From: JACKFB01 sp041389525
GTDB lineage: Bacteria; Myxococcota_A; UBA9042; PHBI01; JACKFB01
Direction of reading: 5' to 3'
Length of the DNA stretch: 64,000 bases
Assembly: GCA_041389525.1 (NCBI GenBank)
Contig: JAWKRR010000004.1
Coordinates: forward strand, 124,001 to 188,000
The position numbers and the translations under genes were made by a program. Below the pieces are notes generated by a model. The model saw only the letters and a list, made by a program, of their open reading frames with translations, was not told the origin of the DNA and made no database searches. Shown here one piece after another: positions 63,917 through 64,000 of the stretch. Numbering within the stretch: the stretch's first letter is position 1; every line of letters begins with the position of its first letter.

Positions 63917-64000
63917 CTAGGCGGCGCCTGGGGATTTGATGGCGCGGTGCATGGGCGGGGCCGCGGCGAACCCGAGGCGGGCGTAGAGCGCGTCGGCCGC
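63917..64000 (-). CDS. GNAT acetyltransferase (C-terminal 27 residues only)
   Basis: The open frame enters from the right edge and ends at a TAG at 63917. The visible tail, ALYARLGF followed by PMHRAIK, is the typical end of a GNAT N-acetyltransferase, where the Tyr and the LGF motif contact coenzyme A. Too little is present to say more. Confidence 0.65.
   Translation of the reverse strand, partial: AADALYARLGFAAAPPMHRAIKSPGAA

Overview
The window is very GC-rich, densely packed DNA that looks like the chromosome of a Myxococcota or other delta-proteobacterial-type predator or environmental bacterium. The grounds are the many Asp/Thr-rich-linker lipoproteins, giant Cys-rich secreted proteins with formylglycine-generating-enzyme-like (SUMF1) domains, OmpA proteins carrying thrombospondin type 3 calcium repeats, FG-GAP and HEAT-repeat surface proteins, a Hpt/REC/GGDEF protein coupled to an NtrC-type activator, and a Uma2-family relic. 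No tRNA, rRNA, CRISPR array, prophage or complete insertion sequence was seen. The phylum call is inference from gene content only.

Layout. 1-4647: a SurA/PpiC-like lipoprotein (cut by the left edge) coupled to mfd, both on the minus strand. 4648-6425: a decayed zone with a lipoprotein relic and a Uma2 nuclease pseudogene, each carrying a copy of a ~134-bp MITE-like element; in the Uma2 relic, removing the element and one TAA target duplication rejoins the reading frame across the insertion. 6426-10739: a SWIM/SNF2 helicase with a recombinase-like C-terminal tail. 10743-14433: a DegT-type aminotransferase and two coupled M16 peptidases. 14434-14792: an intergenic region with inverted heptad repeats. 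14793-17271: a membrane protein, then tryptophan 2,3-dioxygenase coupled to an ArsA-type ATPase. 17425-21228: CBM9-like lipoprotein, mazG, murJ.

21233-40398 is an envelope and secretome island: a lipoprotein, a FadL-like porin, a degenerate histidine-kinase-like protein, an 1816-residue Cys-rich lipoprotein, a divergent 912-residue orphan lipoprotein ending in a strong terminator, a HEAT-repeat protein, a metzincin lipoprotein, an FG-GAP lipoprotein and another Cys-rich lipoprotein. 40713-43156 holds two overlapping genes that share a membrane module, the second fused to an aminopropyltransferase-like domain. 43192-43610 is a five-unit intergenic repeat array with a G-quadruplex-type tract and an inverted copy of its core downstream.

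43821-64000: a membrane acyltransferase-like protein; a coupled response regulator, Hpt-REC-REC-GGDEF cyclase and NtrC-type activator; an MscS channel; an outer-membrane protein; two divergent OmpA/thrombospondin-3 paralogues, the second co-transcribed with a FecR-domain protein and probably a CHASE2-PAS histidine kinase; an alpha/beta-hydrolase lipoprotein; an AEC transporter; a minus-strand run of two cyclic-nucleotide-binding-fold proteins and a small exported protein; a phospholipid acyltransferase; and the tail of a GNAT acetyltransferase. Many neighbours overlap by 1-4 bases (ATGA, GTGA, TTGA or TGATG junctions), so translational coupling is the rule here.
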